From: Antitrichia curtipendula
Taxonomy: Eukaryota; Streptophyta; Bryopsida; Hypnales; Leucodontaceae
DNA: 64,000 nt
Assembly (NCBI GenBank): GCA_951230915.1
Contig: OX579642.1
Location: forward strand, 2,852,001 to 2,916,000
Direction of reading: 5' to 3'
A model generated the notes under the pieces. The model was not told where the DNA came from and searched no databases. It worked only from the letters and a program-made list of their open reading frames with translations. Both the position numbers and the translations under genes were made by a program. This document shows, one piece after another, positions 11,343-22,713 of this stretch (positions are counted from its first letter, which is position 1; every line of letters begins with the position of its first letter).

Positions 11343-13038
11343 GCAAACTGAATCTAAGCAACCTGGTCAGTAGTTGTCCATCCGTGCAAACTAGATTTGC
11401 AACCCCAAACGTCTTATTAATCACACCAGCAACCACCAAACAAACCACCTGCATCCCCACCCCACCCCCCAAATCTTCGACAGTTCTAGATGGCCACACA
11501 CATTCATCCAACGAAAACCCAACGGAATGAAATATAAAAGAGTAAATAAAAAAACAGAAAGGCCCCCAACTTGTGGTTTTCAGTCGGTTACATAGAAACC
11601 CCACTCCAAGCGGTGCAACACCAGACCAATAGGCGCCCCCCACCCCATCCAAAAGCGGTCGGAGCCGGGGAAGAATCTACATACGTCGAGGATTCCAGAC
11701 CCCGTGTGAGTAGTAGGTGGTAGGTAGTCGGTAGCAAACCAGGGGGGGAGTTAACTTACGCAGCGACCCTCCCCAACCAAACCAACTGACTCTCTAGTAA
11801 GTTAAACAACCCCCCTGGCACCGTTGTCCACCAAGCGTAAGTCGTAACTGACGAAAGTTAGTTACTAGTAACCTCGAACCGGACGCGCTCGCCGCGAATG
11901 CGTCGTCGCTACAATAGGTTGTCTCCCGAGGCCGCCATTGCCAGACCTTCGTCGCCTGCCGGGCCCCCCCCCCGCTCTCCAGTTCTTCCTGTGCCTGCCC
12001 TGCCCTTCTTCTCCTCTGAATCTCTGCTCCTTCCTCTCTCGATCGACCTCTTATTAGTCGCCCATTTTTGGTTGCCTGAGGCGGAAGTTTGAGTTTTGCA
12101 GTTGAAAGCTCTGTTTTTTTCTCTGTTTTCTCCTTTGAAAGAGCTTGTATCCAAGCTCGTCCGAGTTTGTTGGGGTTGTATTTTGTTGTTGGTGTAGGGA
12201 GACATAGATGGTGTTGGCGGATGTGCTGAGGGTTCGGGGTTTTGGGCTGGGGAGATGTGGGGGACGCTACTCGGCGCGGTATAAAGGAGGTGTGTGTGTC
12301 TGCAACCTCAACGACAACAACAAGATCCGATGCATGTAGAGGGATCCCAATAGAAGTAGATGTGCTTGAACTTTATCCAAGAAGGAACCAAAGCAAGACG
12401 ATCTGTTGTCGTGGTTGTGTTTGTGTTCGCTTTGCTTGTGAGCAAAGAGGTTCTTCGATATTGACAGTGGTTCAACGCTCTGCTTCTGTTTGGGTTGGCT
12501 AGTTTTGGGATCCTTCCTCTCTTCCGCCGGAAAACGAGGGGAGAGAGAAAGCTGAGCGTCTCACTTCAGTGGGGAAGCTTAGTTTGATACATGCATCGGG
12601 GGAGACTACACCTGATCCGTGTACAAAAATAACTCGTGAGATCGGTGGATTCTCCTGTCTTGTTGTGTTCTGGAACAGATCTGAGACGGAGTCTGTGATT
12701 TTTTCATCGCAGTTGCTCCTCGTTTTTTTATCGGATAAGAGTGTACATCTCGTGACACCGTCGGTTTATTTTTTGGTGCTCTATCGTACCTGAGTATCTC
12801 TCCGCGGCAACTTTTTGTATAAAATGTCTTGAACATTCATTCGTTCGTACCGGCTGAGTTCGTTTTGAGAGGCGATATCCTTGTGACGACTCCTGGTTGT
12901 GTGTCCACCGATTGGAAGAACTGGATAATTCGGTCAGTATCACTTGGGCGTTGGAGCTGCGGTTCCGGAGACTTAGCTGCACGGGGCTGTTGTATATGAA
13001 TCAGTGGTCAGCAGATTGTTTAGCAGATTGTGGCGATA
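11343..13038 (+). promoter_or_regulatory. Probable promoter and long 5' leader of the MYB gene
   Basis: Base composition becomes distinctly GC-richer here than in the flanking AT-rich repeats, and this continues into the MYB coding region. A possible TATA-type motif (AATATAAAAG) lies near 11528, but the transcription start cannot be fixed. Several ATGs precede the chosen start, so the leader probably holds upstream ORFs, or an intron in the untranslated region. No protein in this stretch looks real, so I treat it as regulatory and leader sequence. Confidence 0.5.
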
Positions 13039-14340
13039 ATGGCAATGGTCGGTCAATCCCATCGTGGACTCGAGGAGTTCGACCGCATCAAGGGTCCTTG
13101 GAGCCCGGAAGAAGACGCGGCGCTCCAGCAGCTCGTCGACAAGTACGGAGCTAGGAACTGGTCGCTCATCAGCAAAGGAATTCCAGGCCGGTCTGGAAAA
13201 TCTTGCCGGCTGCGCTGGTGCAACCAGCTGAGCCCGCAGGTGCAGCACCGTCCCTTCACCGCCGTGGAAGACGCGACCATCATCCAAGCGCACAGCCAGC
13301 ACGGCAACAAGTGGGCCACCATTGCCCGTCTGCTCCCCGGCCGAACCGACAATGCGATCAAAAACCACTGGAACTCGACGCTTCGTCGGCGCCACTTGGC
13401 TGAACGATCCTCTAACCCCGAGCAGCAGCCTCTTCGTGGGGACGACGAGGAGATGGGTAGCCTCGACGGACGCAAGCGCAGCAGCAACGAGATTTCTACG
13501 GATGGCAGCGTGCAAGAAGAGAATGGCTCAGAAGCAGACTCTCACAAGATGAAGCGCATGCACATTACGTCTGAATCTTCATCTCCCCCTTGCATCTCCC
13601 CGCGTGAGATTTCCACGATGTTGCAAGCTGTGCCACAGCCGCAAGTGTTTCGTCCCCTCGCGCGTTCTTCCGCGTTTGCCACTTTCAGTCCGCCCATGGC
13701 TCCTCCTATGGAAGCAGAAATTTCCGACCCTCCAACATCTTTGAGCCTTTCCTTACCGGGCTCCAGCCCTTCGCGGAAGGAGCTTTCGCTTTCTTCCTCT
13801 GAGGATAGCCCGCTGTTGCGTCAAACGTCTGTCGTCTCGGCCGTGCCAAATTCTCCACCAGATCTCGGCATGGTGAAGCCATTTCAAGACCAGTTTCCAG
13901 TGCCATCTCCTTACCCTCAGAACGGGTACGTCCCCAGTAGCAGCAGCAGCAACGCGTCGACTGCGGAGATGATGAGCGTGGCAGTCCGATCTGCAGTGGC
14001 GCAAGCGTTCAGCCCAGTTTTTCAGGGTGCTCAGCAGCAGCAGCAGCAGCCTTGGGCTGCTCCTCCCAGCGCTACCCCTGTTGCTCCAGTTTCTTCTACA
14101 CCTTCAGGTTTGAGCTACGGCTTAGATGCGGCTGTAAATACGGGCCTTGTGGCCCTGATGCGAGATATGGTGGCCAAGGAAGTGCAGAAGTATATGGCGG
14201 CTGTGCACAGCTCCTCTTGTGCTCCATTTTACCCCAGTTTTGGACCGGACCATGCGGCCATGGCGTCGCATGGGAAATACTCTGGTCAGTCGGACTTCCT
14301 GGGTTCCCTGGCAGCCAGTGCCCCACGCAAGGCAGGGTGA
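13039..14340 (+). CDS. R2R3-MYB transcription factor, MYB44/73/77 type (subgroup 22)
   Basis: Intronless 433-residue protein. R2 spans about residues 15-65 (Trp21, Trp41, Trp60) and R3 about 68-118 (Phe73 replacing the first Trp, Trp92, Trp111), ending [20 protein letters not shown] and [15 protein letters not shown] are the signatures of the MYB44 group. The C-terminal half has an LxLxL motif (TSLSLSLPG), often linked to repression, a polyglutamine run from QQQQQQP, Ser/Pro-rich stretches, and the subgroup helix seen here as [17 protein letters not shown]. The product should be a nuclear DNA-binding regulator; Arabidopsis relatives act in abscisic-acid, auxin and stress responses. I chose the ATG at 13039, which has A at -3 and G at +4; a second ATG lies at 13045. 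An upstream GTG at 13030 is in frame but unlikely as a start. Third-position GC is high compared with the flanks. Family assignment is firm; the exact orthologue is not. Confidence 0.96.
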   Translation: MAMVGQSHRGLEEFDRIKGPWSPEEDAALQQLVDKYGARNWSLISKGIPGRSGKSCRLRWCNQLSPQVQHRPFTAVEDATIIQAHSQHGNKWATIARLLPGRTDNAIKNHWNSTLRRRHLAERSSNPEQQPLRGDDEEMGSLDGRKRSSNEISTDGSVQEENGSEADSHKMKRMHITSESSSPPCISPREISTMLQAVPQPQVFRPLARSSAFATFSPPMAPPMEAEISDPPTSLSLSLPGSSPSRKELSLSSSEDSPLLRQTSVVSAVPNSPPDLGMVKPFQDQFPVPSPYPQNGYVPSSSSSNASTAEMMSVAVRSAVAQAFSPVFQGAQQQQQQPWAAPPSATPVAPVSSTPSGLSYGLDAAVNTGLVALMRDMVAKEVQKYMAAVHSSSCAPFYPSFGPDHAAMASHGKYSGQSDFLGSLAASAPRKAG

Positions 14341-15389
14341 ACGGGGGAAGCATTTTCTGTCAACATGCCCCTCGTCACCCTTTCAAGAGACATATCACCA
14401 ATTCTCCCCTTCCCCAACATCTCCCTCAGATTTTGTGTTCTTTTCTTCCATCTCCACAAAATCTCCATCTTGTATATTGAATGACCTCTTCTTCTTCTTC
14501 TCCTTCCTCTTGTTCTTCCTCCTCCCCCCACCTCTCCATCTCTTTTCTCTCCCGAGGCTGTGTGGTATTCTTTCCCTGAGCTTTTTTGGTTTGTTATTCT
14601 CGTAGTACCGATTCGGATTATTATTCTCATTTTTGGGTTGCCTGGTTTTATTTTAGTAGTGGCTGGCCACACAGTGAGAGGCTGGCATCTTTGAGATGCC
14701 GCTTGATATGTGAAGGATGGCACCAGCGAAGATTTTTTTCTCGGTTAGTGATGTACAGGCGTGAGATCCAGGGGTGACCAACTAGAGTTTTGTGAATAGT
14801 AGGAACCACCAACTGTGAAGAGCTTTCCAAATCTCTTCGTAGCTATTTGCCAGCACCGAAGTAGCTTTAGTCGAAACGAAAAATGTGAGCAATTGACGCG
14901 ATTTGTAAATTCCTAGTTGGACAAGAAGAAGATGAGACAGACAGATGTTGCAGTTCCGGAACATTTTCGAAACTGGAGCTGGAGCTGCTGCGAGCGTGTG
15001 TTTGGTGAGGTGCGCGGAGATTAGTTTTGTACAGTTTCATCATGAAAGCTTATATACAGACGAAGGAAGGGCACTCTTTATGGTGCCGATTGTTTCCATC
15101 CCCAGATGGAGGCGGCAACCGGTTTTGTAGATTCAAAGTGAGACAATAATAACTTTGTACACATTCATTCTGACTTGCAACCAACGTCCCTCCTCTTCCA
15201 TGGTGTGTTTTTTTCCCTCTGAATTCCATCTGTGTCCACATGTGTTGTCTTCTTGAGTTTCGTATAATGTCATTGCATGCTCTTGATCTGCTTGTTGTAT
15301 TCCTCAACTCCATTCCATGCTTCTGACGCAGTGGTGTGGGATGCGAACTAACTGTTATCAGGTTTACTTCACATCCATGGAAATAGGGT
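14341..15389 (+). other. 3' flank of the MYB gene, probable 3' UTR
   Basis: Pyrimidine-rich sequence (CTTCTTCTTCTTC near 14490) follows the stop and passes into unstructured sequence. A possible poly(A) region is AATAATAACTTTG near 15147, but the end of the transcript cannot be set. No other gene is seen. Confidence 0.4.
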
Positions 15390-16110
15390 TTCTCTCTCAA
15401 ATTACCCTGTTTTTGTCCTGAAATCCATGTGATGTCATCTGGGGTTTGATTTCGATGTTGTGTTCCTTGTGTATGGCAGTGATGGATGATATATTCTGTA
15501 CTCTTGGTGTTTCGCAGATGGGAGTTCAGATCCTTGGAATAGGCTTATGCCTCACGTTTAGTGACTTTTTCTCTGAAAATTATGCAATTTCTCCCCTGAA
15601 TTCTCTGTTGTCATCCTCTGTCCCAGTCTCCATGTTGTGGCTCATGTTGTGTTCCTTGTCCATTTGTGGTTGTGATGGATGATATATACTGTTAACTGTG
15701 GGATGTGGAGTCTTTGCTTTTTCCACGGGACACGGGTTATTTTGATGCTCAACCTGGTGCCCTATCCTACCCATCTGTTATCGACTTTTGAGTCATGCAC
15801 CACCAACTCTAGCTTTACGTCTCCTGCTCCGTAATTTTTTTTTCTCTGGAAATTATGCAAAATTTTCTTCCTGCATTCTGTGATACTGTATCATTCCCTT
15901 CTTCCCATCTCCATGTTACTGTCTGTACCGGTACTCCGGTACTGTCTGTCTGTCTGTACCGGTACTGTATTCTGGCTGTGATGGATGATGTACACTGTAC
16001 CTGCGAGAGATCGTCCATGAGAACAGGGTTCCTATTTTCGTCCCACTGCTTTTTTGCTGCCCTATCCCTTCCCATCCCATCCGTTATCGCTGTTGAGTCA
16101 TGCGTCACCA
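15390..16110. repeat. Decayed long-unit tandem repeat 3' of the MYB gene
   Basis: Blocks recur in the same order. TTTCTCTG-AAATTATGCAA occurs at about 15570 and 15841. GTGATGGATGATATA-type words occur at about 15478, 15672 and 15978. TGAGTCATGC-CACCAA occurs at about 15790 and 16095. The best-preserved pair has a period of about 270 bp, with a partial earlier unit near 15392. It is an imperfect satellite-like array with no coding content. A CTGTCTGTCTGTACC run near 15940 adds local expansion. Confidence 0.7.
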
Positions 16111-16132
16111 AGTCTTATCTGTCAAGAGTGAT

Positions 16133-16226
16133 TCCTCCTTCCTTCCTTCCTTCCTTCCTTCCACCAACGATTCCTCAGTGTTCCCAATGTGAAGGAAAAG
16201 GAAGGGAAGGGAAGGGAAGGGAAGGC
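16133..16226. repeat. Paired (TTCC)n and (GGGAA)n microsatellites
   Basis: A run of TTCC units (about 16133-16162) is followed some 35 bp later by runs of GGAAG/GGGAA (about 16191-16226). The two runs are nearly complementary and could pair as a hairpin. They abut the left end of the TTAA element at 16233. Confidence 0.85.
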
Positions 16227-16232
16227 AAAGCG

Positions 16233-17060
16233 TGAACCCATAAACGACGCGGAGGATGTTTTATGGCTGATGAATGACAAAGAATCTTTCCATGTGGGGC
16301 AAAAAGTGCATCTATTCATCTTCCAAATTTTGTGTGAAAAGGGAAAGTCTTCTATAGTAGTTTGTCTTCCAATGAATGCTTTTTCATTCTTTTAAGTTAG
16401 CAATTCACACGGCACCCAAAGAAATGATTTACATGTTGACCGGCTCATCGTTTAACCCCTAAAGTCCCATTGGGCCTACGGGGGTCCAAAATGCGACTTT
16501 GGGTAGGCTCGTACGGTTTCAATTTTCATCAAAAAAATTCTGAAACTTTGTGTAAAGCTAGAAAAACACATAAGCTTTGGGGGATTATAATTTTCTTAAA
16601 TTTCAATCAATGCTCGGAAGCAAAAGTTATTGCACAAAAAGCCAAAATTGGAGGTCGACGGGCAAGCTAAAAAAATCATAAAAAGTAAATTAAAAAAAAA
16701 TTAAAAAAAATTCCCTAGAACATGATATTTTTTGTCTACATGTAAAACTTTGAATCATTCTATTTGGACTAGTGATGAGAAAGTTATGGACGATCTTGTT
16801 TTTTCGGGCAATCTAAGGATGTTCTTGAAAAAAAACTTTTTGTCCAACTTTGAATGATAACATCTTCCAATCCATATAGTCAGATTTGATAAATATTGTA
16901 CCACGTGATCTCGGACAAGTGAAGTACAAGATCCTATGGTTAGATTCTTAAAACAAATGGTGTTTTTTTTCTACTTTCTTGGATGAATGCAGCAGAAATG
17001 GCAATTTTGAGTGTTTTGGGACAAAAATATGACCTTGGGACTATAGGGGTTAAGAGTTAA
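16233..17060 (+). mobile_element. TTAA element, family T3, copy A, interrupted by a T1b element
   Basis: The left end is TGAACCCATAAACGACG (one change from TTAACCCATAAACG). The body to 16451 matches 29779-30000 in order (GATGAATGA-AAAGAATCT, TCTATAGTAGTTTGTCTT). The right terminal repeat is split: CATCGTTTAA at 16452, then after the inserted element TTAAGAGTTAA at 17050-17060. Joined, these give an inverted copy of the left end. The element is therefore about 230 bp with a T1b insertion in its right terminus. It is non-coding. Confidence 0.8.
16452..17053 (-). mobile_element. TTAA element, family T1b, minus orientation (602 bp)
   Basis: The ends are TTAACCCCTAAAGTCCCA and TGGGACTATAGGGGTTAA at the two sides, inverted with one or two changes and with TTAA at each. 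The reverse complement of the interior matches 31295-31881 and 54491-55079 (for example TTGTACTT, the GATCTCGGACAAGT block, and AGATTGTCCATAACTTTCTCATC). It sits exactly in the TTAA of the right terminal repeat of a T3 element. No ORF is present. Confidence 0.85.
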
Positions 17061-18095
17061 GAGTATGCATTTTTAGGGACGAGTCATATTGTAGAACGAG
17101 CAACATTGGTCAATTCTATCATGTAGAGCCGATTCCACCATGGAACGTCACAAGGAACGTCAAGCACTACTCTTAATACTAGGGAACACGCCATGTGGGG
17201 CGCATTATGCCCGGGAGCTCGCCATGAGCTCACCGTACCGGACTCGACCACTAACTTGCTCCAACATGGTGCGTTTTCTGATTTAAAAAAAACATCTGCA
17301 AAGGGAGAGTAGGAGGCGAGTGGGTTCCATGTGCAAAGCTGACGCTGGTGTGAGTAATTTGATTCCTTGGAGTGTTGGTTGGACCTTGGAAGTGGCCTTT
17401 TCTAACTGGACCGAGGAAGAAGGGGCCTTCTTTCTACTGTGGCAGGGCGGGCAGGCAGGCAGGCAGGCGGGGCCCACTGTCTCACTTCGCAAGGGCCGGG
17501 CCGGGCCGGGCCGGGGACGGAGACCCGCCCTGCAGCACCTGATTGGCAAATCCGTCGGGAGCGAGCCGCTGCTGCTGCAACTGCCCCCACCGGGCGTGCA
17601 TCAGCGTCGCAACGGTCAACTGGCAGGCTGGCCATGGACGGACGGACGGACGGACGGAAGCCTCTTTCTTTTCTTTCTGTTTTTTTTATTCTCTCTTTTT
17701 CTTTCTTTTTCTTTCTTTTCCTTTTGGGGAGGGGTGTGGAGACTGGAGACTTGGAGGCGGCGGCTTCTTATAGGGCGGGCGTGAATGGGGAGTCTGTTGC
17801 GGGTGGGGAGGGGTCCCAGCAGGCTGACGGAAGTCCACAGGACCGGGGAAGTAGGGCCACTTCCGTCCACTACATGGGAGTATTTTTTTGTTTTTGTTTT
17901 TGTTTTTTATTTTTGCTTTGTCGGCTATGGAGAGTGAGGGAAAGGCTTTTTATTTTAAACCAATTTCTTTTCCCATTTTTCATTTATTTTATTACCTAAA
18001 GTTCTAAGGCTCGAAAATAAGAAAATGCTCTTTGAAATTGTAAAGAACAACACCTTGGACAACTTTATGCATTCATTTTGAAGAAATTTTAATTC
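17061..18095. other. GC-rich island with simple repeats, no gene recognised
   Basis: About 17300-17880 is much richer in GC than its surroundings and holds (CAGG)n near 17450, GGGCCGGGCC repeats near 17493 and (GGAC)n near 17638, then a long T/C-rich tract. Open frames through it are compositional by-products (Arg/Gly/Phe runs), not recognisable proteins. It could be a CpG-rich regulatory relic or a fragment of an unrelated repeat. Confidence 0.45.
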
Positions 18096-18960
18096 ATAAC
18101 TCCTAAAAGATCAAGTGACCGTTCAACATACACAAGAAATCTCACGTAGTTACGTATGAAGTCAATTTTGGTAAGATGTTCATGAATTTTTTAACACAAG
18201 GTGTGAATGTGTACCCCTTTGGCGAGAATATAATTTGTTAGTTACACATGAAGTCAATTTTGGTCAAATGTTCATGAATTTTTTAACACAAGGTGTGAAC
18301 ATGTACCACTTTTGTGAAAATATAATTTTTAGTTACGCATGAAGTCAATTTTGGTTGGATATTATAAAAAAAATTACCCAAAGTATGAACATGTATCTCT
18401 TTGGTGAAAATATAATTTTTAGTTATGCATGAAGTCAATTTTGGTTGGATATTATTAAAAAAATTTACCCAAAGTGTGAACATGTACCCTTTGGTGAAAA
18501 TATAATTTTTAGTTATGCATGAAGTCAATTTTGGTTGGATATTATGAATTTTTTCTACACAAGGTGTGAACATGTAACCCTTTAGTGAGAATATCAATTT
18601 TTTTTATAATTAGTTGCCTAAACCAAAAGTAATGTTGCATTGAACTTTTCAAGGCGAGTTGGGCAACTTTAGGTAGCATGTGCAAAACTTCTTCTCTACT
18701 TCTAAAAATTTTCAAAGTATGTAACTTACATGATACAAGATGCAAATGTCAAGAAATATAACCATATATAGTGTAAAATCCCATTCTAGGAGTTAAAAAT
18801 TTGTTGGTCCTATCATGATAGGTCCCAAAAGAAACTTTTTTCTTTTGATCTCAAACATTATAATCTTTCAATCCATGCGGTCAAACATTTTGAAATTTTC
18901 CCCACACGTTCCCATAATAATCTATAGTACAAATTTGTACGGTTAAAACACAAGGCACCT
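18096..18960 (-). mobile_element. TTAA-type element, family T1c, reversed, with internal tandem expansion
   Basis: The sequence matches the reverse complement of the element at 8187-8750. The low-coordinate end, ATAACTCCTAAAAGATC, corresponds to its right terminus. Blocks such as ATAACCATATATAGTGTAAAA, TATAATCTTTCAATCCATGCG and AGTACAAATTTGTAC follow in order. The opposite terminus is missing. One internal segment present once in the 8187 copy (about 8630-8700) is present five times here (18145-18600). Confidence 0.7.
18145..18600. repeat. Five-copy tandem repeat of about 90 bp
   Basis: Units begin at GTTACGTATGAAG and its variants at about 18149, 18240, 18333, 18422 and 18512, a period of 89-93 bp. 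Each contains ATGAAGTCAATTTTGGT, a variable AT-rich middle and a GTGTGAACATGTAC-type block. In reverse complement the unit equals a single-copy internal segment of the T1c element at 8187-8750. Confidence 0.9.
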
Positions 18961-20456
18961 CAATTTGGACCATTGTTGCTGGATCCCTCTCTTCTATACT
19001 ACACAAACTACACAAAATAGTAAAATTAGTTTGCCTTAACATCTAAGTTGCCTTACTTCAAGAAAGTTACTCTACAAGCCATCAAAGTCAACAAACATTT
19101 CTACAAATACTTCCATTTGTACTCATGGAAGTTCATGAGTCCCAATTACACCAATAACGAATTCAAAAGTAGTTCATTCATATACACTTGGAGTAAACAT
19201 TTATACATTGCCAAATGTCGAGAGAATAGTGAAGGGCAACTTAATTTCACTATTTTGTGTACAACAGTTGGTCAATCCTAAGAAAAAACAACGTGTTCCC
19301 CATTGTTGGAAGTCAAGACGATTTCGAGTTCCAAAGGGGACACACGTGTCTATTTGTTATTTGTTTCCCTCAGTGCTCTGCTCCCAACGAACGAATCCAT
19401 CCACAGATTGTTTTCTTCGTAAATTGTTCGGGAGTTTAGTTCCTTACGGGCTTTTGGATGGATCTCCCAACTCCTTGGGAACTCCGAACTCCTCCTCCCT
19501 CAGCTGAGAGAGTACGGCTCTTGTTCCCATTTGAGGTTCCCTTCGTTCGTTAAAGGACATGTAACGGAGCGGCACGTCCCCATCGTCCAGCTTTGCTTGT
19601 GGAAAATCCCCACAGCTGACGGATGAGCCCCCGCCCCGCCAGCCAAAAGAGCCCCGTCCCGGGTCAAAAAGGCGCTTCTGTACGCTCCACAAAAAGGCTG
19701 CCTTCCCATCCCACCCTTAACTTACGCATATTCCGTCCGCCAGTTCCGTCAGTTCCGTCAGTTCCGTCCGTCCGTCCCAAGTCACCAACGAATCATTTTA
19801 AAATTTTAAAATTAATTAAAAAAATAATTTGGGTCCACAGTGGAGATCTCCACCACTTGTTTCCATATAAAGGGAAAAATCTTCCAGATCGGCATGATGA
19901 GCACAGCCACCCTCCTAGACTGCTAACTTACTGTGGTGGAGTGGAGCGGCTTTTTCCATCTGCCGTTTCGTACTCTCAGTTGGGGAGCCCACAGTCCCCA
20001 CAAGTCCCCACCAAGGTCACTACACCGAAAACCGACCGAGAAATTGCAGTTCTGTTATTTTAATACATTGAAAAATAAAGGGTTTGTGGGGGTCTTGATG
20101 GGGTCTTGATGGGGTCTTGGTGGGGAGTCAAAGTGGGCATTCTAGAATTGGACATTGTATGAATGAAATAAACTATGAATTTTTAAATAGGTGTTGAAAA
20201 TAGGTGTTTTCTGAAATCAATCCAAAACTCTCCTTGGATGATGGGAATACATTTTAGTTAAGAATTTGTAGGGGTTGGTTTTAGGTGTGCCGTTACTTTA
20301 AGGGTGAACGTCCGTGCTCTATCGGTAGGGATCCAAAAAGACTTTTCGAAATTTAGAGAGTTTCATGATGTTTGCACTTGCATTTCTGCCAAGATTAGTT
20401 TTTGCCTTGTTGTCAAACTAAAGAGTAACAAGAAAAGGTCAAGTCCAAAAATGTTA
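18961..20456. other. Intergenic DNA including a GC-rich island, no gene recognised
   Basis: 18961-19440 is AT-rich with no supported frame. 19440-20060 is GC-rich, with a CAGTTCCGT/CCGTCCGT short tandem repeat (about 19740-19777) and a possible TATA motif (CCATATAAAGG near 19860). Near 20085-20135 GGGGTCTTGATG-type units repeat three times. No known protein domain or RNA gene is visible. Confidence 0.45.
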
Positions 20457-20620
20457 AAACTTGGTTTTTTCATAAATTGGAAAGTTGCTACCCTCACTTT
20501 CCATAGACCTCTTCCTATAATTTTGCCTACCAACAATTTTGATTCTCCTCTAGTAAATATTGCGCACTTCCTTGCAAAATTCCAAATTTTTTTTGTTTAT
20601 CTTTTCTACAAAGTTCAGTC
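20457..20620 (+). repeat. Dispersed repeat, second copy near 49210
   Basis: GTTAAAACTTGGTTTTTTC, TGGAAAGTTGCTACCC, CAACAATTTTGATTCTCCTC and AAATATTGCGCACTTC occur in the same order, with scattered changes, at 49210-49370. The preceding GTCAAACTAAAGAG also recurs near 48728. No termini were identified and nothing coding is seen. Confidence 0.7.
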
Positions 20621-21879
20621 TTTTGTACACATTGACCTCCACCTTCAAGGGCCTCCTTGCATGCTCGCTTGGTGGGCAAGTTTACAACTAATTCAAGCAA
20701 GCAGACAAAAGGAGCTCCACCAATTGTCTTGCCAAGGTGGACAAGTAGGAAAGGAGGAGTTGAAATTTTACCGATACCGGTAGACAACCTCATTAGTAAA
20801 GACTAATGAATCTAAATACATGTGACTTTTTTTTTTTTTAGTTGTTTCCCTCCACACCCACCGGGTCCACATGAAAGTGTAATGCAATGCCTATTTTTTC
20901 CATGTAGCACCCACAATGCAATTCCTCCGATGACCAATACATATAAGGAAGGAGGCCCTAAGTCCCCCTGTAAATGAGATGAGCCTCCAAGTCCTTTGAA
21001 GACTCTGGAACTCTCTAGAAGTTTCTGGAAGTCCCTGGAAGTCTCCCGGAAGTCAGTCTCTTCGAGTTGCCGCAGGTCAGTCACCCCCCCTTCCTTTTGA
21101 CAGTACAGTGTGGCTTGTCTTGGGAGTCTGGGCCCAAGGGAGTATGGAGCAACGGAGTTTTATCCTGACAACGGAGAGTAAAGCGAATCTTTGGGAACTC
21201 CCTCCATGGGATCATGGACTTCCGCTGGGGAGGGTCGGACCAGGGAGGGGCCGGGCCTACCTTACAACTGACTGGACACTCAGTGGGGGTGCAACTTGGG
21301 GTAGGGTAGGGTAAGGTAGGGCATGGTAAGTTACGCTTACGCGGAGAGAAGTTGTCAAGCTTGCGCAGGCACAGACAGTGACAGGGATGGCAATTGGGCA
21401 CGCCAATGGAGGACGGGGCTTTAACTGATATTCTCCTCACGTTCGCCAATTGCAACTGGAGAGTGGAGGGAACCCAACCCACCGCTGTGGGACGGACGGA
21501 CGGACGGACAGACGGAGTTCGTTGGGGGATGGAAACGTCCGTTTGCAAAAGGTCAGTAGGGACTACCAGACCCCTACCGATCCAACCCTTTTTCTTTTTG
21601 AAAAAGTGCCAAGGTGGAAATCATTTTAAAATCTGTCCAATCAAAAGTAATCTTTCTCTGCCATTTCTACTAAAAAAGAAAACGAATTTGGACGAAAAAG
21701 TGCATGGATATGATTGTATAGTGTCTTTTTGTCCAAAAGATGGATGAATGTGGAAATTTATTTTGAAATGGTGCAATTTGTCTCCATGGTGCCAGAAAAA
21801 GGACTAGTTACCACTGTCTATAGTAGTGTGCCATGTACATTTGCGCCCGGGGTGAACCAAATCCCTTGCTTGTCTTGGA
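20621..21879. other. Intergenic DNA with GC-rich island and a perfect heat-shock-element-like triplet
   Basis: 21050-21560 is GC-rich and includes a (GGAC)n run near 21488. At 21018-21030 three alternating GAA/TTC units with 2-bp spacing match the heat-shock-factor site pattern, and further GGAAGTC words follow. A TATATAAGG-like word lies at about 20941. No coding frame is attached on either strand, so function is doubtful. Confidence 0.4.
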
Positions 21880-22030
21880 GGGGAAAATGCTGAAATTTTT
21901 CATTTGCCACATACAATAAAACTTAAAATTTTTTGAGTTCATATTAGAAATTAGAGGCACCAAATTCGCTTGAGCGGTGTAGAAGATAAAGTAATCAAGC
22001 ACAAAATAGGAGGTCTTTTATTTTACATGC
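21880..22030 (+). repeat. Dispersed repeat of about 140 bp (three copies in the window)
   Basis: Aligns in order with 28555-28690 (same orientation) and with 54290-54460 (reverse). Shared blocks include a TGAATTCATATT-like word, AGAGGC-CAAATT, and AACACAAAATAGG-GG followed by TTTTA. It is non-coding and its termini are not defined. Confidence 0.65.
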
Positions 22031-22713
22031 ATCCTTGGAATGACTTCAGGGGGGTGAGTGAGGGGGGTGCTTCACTCCAATCTACCGCTGCTACAATATC
22101 CATATATAAAATTAGTCATTTTGTTTTACTTTGTTTTGTTTGTTCTGATGGGATCTCCAAATCCATGCATCCCTCACGTGTGTTCTTTGTACCATTTGAA
22201 AGCTCTCTGCAAGGAGGGGTGCACGGACTTTGTGTTGTGGCGTTTGGACCTACAATGTGATAGTTATTGAAGTTTGAAGCTTTTATGAATAAAAATTTTG
22301 AAAATTACTTCTATTATTATGTGGATTGTAACAATGGCCAACATGACTTACTAATAAATAGAAATAGTAGAAGCACTTTTCTAATTCATAGAAACTTCAA
22401 AATTCAATGTCTTTTCTAGTGTGAGTAACAATATCCGTGCACCTCTCCTAGCAGAGTTTTTTTCTTTTTTCTTTTACATCCGCCTATAATATACTAACCA
22501 ATGGAATTTTCCAAATATTGGTGGAAAATTGCATGTAGTTTGTTTCTTTTATCTTTCTTCTTTTTCGTCCTTTTAGTTTTACAAATATGTGTGAGATTTC
22601 ATATTGAGCTTAGCCTTTTATACATGTCCTAGAGTCCAAGGGTACATTTATATTAAGGGAATGTTTAAGTGATGGCTTTGTAAACTCTTAGCTTCATCTT
22701 TCTCAATCATTTG
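22031..22713. other. AT-rich intergenic DNA, no gene seen
   Basis: Nothing supported in this stretch up to the assembly gap. Confidence 0.6.

Noticed and set aside
12973..13515. 180-codon minus-strand frame opposite the MYB start
   Set aside because: Shadow of the codon-biased MYB coding strand; the plus frame carries the conserved MYB domain.
17320..17784. 154- and 186-codon overlapping frames in a GC-rich island
   Set aside because: They are driven by simple repeats and GC bias, with Arg/Gly and Phe/Leu runs, several frames open at once, and no recognisable domain.
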